Shown piece by piece: positions 7,265 to 8,286 of a DNA stretch of 8,286 nucleotides. The stretch's first letter is position 1. Each line of letters opens with the position of its first letter. The notes beneath the pieces were generated by a model, which saw nothing but the letters and a program-made list of their open reading frames with translations, searched no databases and was not told the DNA's origin. Both the position numbers and the translations under genes were made by a program. The stretch lies in NCBI GenBank assembly GCA_913045395.1, contig CAJWPV010000049.1:1-8286 (forward strand), written 5' to 3'. Source of the stretch: an uncultured Verrucomicrobiota bacterium (lineage in GTDB: Bacteria; Verrucomicrobiota; Verrucomicrobiia; Limisphaerales; UBA1096).

Positions 7265-7898
7265 CGCGCTGCACTTGTCCATCAGCCAGGCGGAAATGGC
7301 AGCCGGCCAAGCGCCTGGCTTCGCTTGGACTGTGGGTGATGTGCAGAATCGTCACGCCGGTTTCGCGGTGTACACGCTCAAGCAATAGACACATCTCCCC
7401 GTGCAACTCCTCATCGAGCGCGGCCAGCGGTTCGTCGAGGCACAGCACCGACGGCCGATGGGCCAGCGCACGACCAAGGGCGACGCGCTGCGCCTCACCG
7501 CCACTGATCTTCTCCGGCATGCGGTCGAGCAAGCCGGTAATCCCGAGCAACTCCGCCAGTTCGTTGACTCGCTTGGCGATCTGCGCCTGGTCAAGCGCGC
7601 GCAGCACAAGCCCGAAGGCCAGTTGCTCACGGACAAGCATCGTCGGGAACAACGCCCGATCCTGCGGCACATAGCCAACCCCGCGCTCGGCCGGTGGCAG
7701 TTGGCTGACATCACGCTCGCCAAGAATGATTCGACCACTGGCAATTTTGCGCAAGCCGCAGATCGCCTCGAGCAGCGTCGTTTTGCCGCTGCCGCTGCCG
7801 CCCATCAGTACGCCGTACTCGCCAGCTGCCAGTTCAAGGCCAATATCACGCAGCTCAAAACTGCCCTGCCGCAGCGCGATGTTTTTAAGGGCAATCAT
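7257..7898 (-). CDS. ABC transporter ATP-binding protein, molybdate/tungstate-type
   Basis: This 213-residue nucleotide-binding subunit should power the permease encoded just upstream. All the ABC elements are visible: Walker A GGSGSGKT (33-40), Q-loop YVPQD (Gln79), signature ISGGEAQRVALGRAL (131-145), Walker B VLCLDEP (151-157), D-loop ALD (160-162) and the switch His189 in HITHS. It stops at about 213 residues, whereas E. coli ModC has about 350 with a C-terminal Mop/TOBE oxyanion-binding domain. That regulatory domain is absent here, as in shorter tungstate-type or generic oxyanion ATPases. I chose ATG 7898 because its ATGA overlaps the permease stop by 4 nt and the protein then begins directly with the first beta strand (MIALKNIALRQG). 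A longer open frame continues upstream but reads through the permease in the wrong frame. The gene overlaps the ThiF-like start downstream by 8 nt. Molybdate versus tungstate cannot be decided here. Confidence 0.92.
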   Translation of the reverse strand: MIALKNIALRQGSFELRDIGLELAAGEYGVLMGGSGSGKTTLLEAICGLRKIASGRIILGERDVSQLPPAERGVGYVPQDRALFPTMLVREQLAFGLVLRALDQAQIAKRVNELAELLGITGLLDRMPEKISGGEAQRVALGRALAHRPSVLCLDEPLAALDEELHGEMCLLLERVHRETGVTILHITHSPSEARRLAGCHFRLADGQVQRDE

Positions 7899-8286
7899 GC
7901 AAAAATCCGTTTCATTCCCAAGGTTCGGGCGGTGATGAACACCACGACGGCGGCGGCAATCATGATGAGTGACACCGCCAGCATCCCCTCGGTGCGCCCG
8001 GCCTGTAGCTCGAGAAAGGCACTCGTCGGTAGCACCTCTGTTTTCTGCCGCGTGGCCCCGGCAAAGACAAGAATCGGCCCGAACTCGCCAAGCGCCCGCG
8101 CCCACGCCAGTGTGCCGGCTGCCAGCAGGCCGCCCCTGGCCTGCGGCATGATCACCCGCCAAAACGCCTGCCGCCTGTTGCAGCCAAGAGTGAGGGCGAC
8201 CTGCTCGAAACGCTGCGGGATCTGGTCGAACGTCACGCGCATCGTCCGCACAGCAAACGCGCACGCCACCATGAATTGCGCCAGCA
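7895..8286 (-). CDS. Molybdate/tungstate-type ABC transporter permease, C-terminal part (runs off right edge)
   Basis: The last 129 complete codons of an inner-membrane permease (binding-protein-dependent family) are present; the start lies beyond 8286. The EAA loop that docks on the ATPase is clear: EQVALTLGCNRRQAFWRVIMPQA. After it comes ARALGEFGPILVFAGATRQK, matching the GEFG(A/P) plus 'AGN(I)xGKT' pattern of ModB, WtpB and TupB permeases. A final span then ends in ARTLGMKRIFA. An internal Met codon at 8272 is unlikely to be the start because the frame stays open and membrane-like (LAQF) to the edge. Its TGA stop overlaps the ATPase ATG by 4 nt (ATGA, 7895-7898), so the two subunits are translated in step. 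The cognate periplasmic binding protein would be expected upstream, outside the window. The subfamily is inferred from motif resemblance; a sulfate-type transporter is less likely. Confidence 0.85.
   Translation of the reverse strand, partial: LAQFMVACAFAVRTMRVTFDQIPQRFEQVALTLGCNRRQAFWRVIMPQARGGLLAAGTLAWARALGEFGPILVFAGATRQKTEVLPTSAFLELQAGRTEGMLAVSLIMIAAAVVVFITARTLGMKRIFA

Noticed and set aside
7898..8264. Extension of the ATPase frame upstream to an ATG at 8264, giving a 335-residue protein.
   Set aside because: The added segment is the permease gene read in the wrong frame, rich in Arg, Ala and Gly and without domain sense. The natural ATPase start is the ATGA overlap at 7898.
1..8286. CRISPR array, insertion sequence, tRNA or integration site.
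   Set aside because: No regularly spaced direct repeats, terminal inverted repeats, transposase motifs or cloverleaf-like sequences were seen on either strand. The dispersed octamer has irregular spacing and no repeat-spacer structure.

Overview
The window is a gene-dense stretch (roughly 55-60% G+C by eye) in which all eight genes I can support lie on the minus strand. The transcriptional order therefore runs from high to low coordinates. The best guess for the source is a member of the Verrucomicrobiota or a close PVC relative. Three things suggest this: a pseudopilin of the '[28 protein letters not shown]' style with a C-terminal 'AAYFDGH' motif, long ABC-2 permeases beginning 'PIVGREL', and a transglutaminase-like protein of a type I associate with that phylum. 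Obvious Shine-Dalgarno sequences are scarce. This is family recognition, not a phylogenetic result.

Right end (8286 to 6506): a tightly coupled three-gene unit. It starts with the C-terminal part of a molybdate/tungstate-type ABC permease, followed by a short ATPase (4-nt ATGA overlap) and then a ThiF/MoeB-like protein (8-nt ATGAGTAA overlap). The set points to oxyanion import joined to molybdenum- or tungsten-cofactor or sulfur-carrier chemistry. The ThiF/MoeB-like protein keeps the fold landmarks and both zinc CxxC pairs. However, it has replaced most of the residues that hold ATP and magnesium in E. coli MoeB, and this is the most interesting protein here.

Middle (6437 to 3939): a single secreted pseudopilin-like gene closed by a strong hairpin terminator, then a sodium:alanine/glycine (AGCS) symporter with a signal-peptide-like N-terminal extension. 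The terminator lies only about 20 nt before the longest possible symporter start, so that start is uncertain.

Left end (3869 to 1): two tandem paralogous ABC-2 permeases separated by 15 nt, then, 32 nt later, the N-terminal 210 residues of an exported transglutaminase-like protein that runs off the left edge. Each permease carries the same cytoplasmic motif twice, suggesting an internal duplication. No ATPase partner is next to them in this window.

Across the window an octamer, CGCTTGGC / GCCAAGCG, recurs 13 times by my hand count, where well under one is expected. It includes a perfect 14-bp palindrome. It occurs in seven of the eight genes and in one intergenic gap, in both orientations, and no annotated feature explains it. 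I see no CRISPR array, insertion sequence, tRNA or rRNA.
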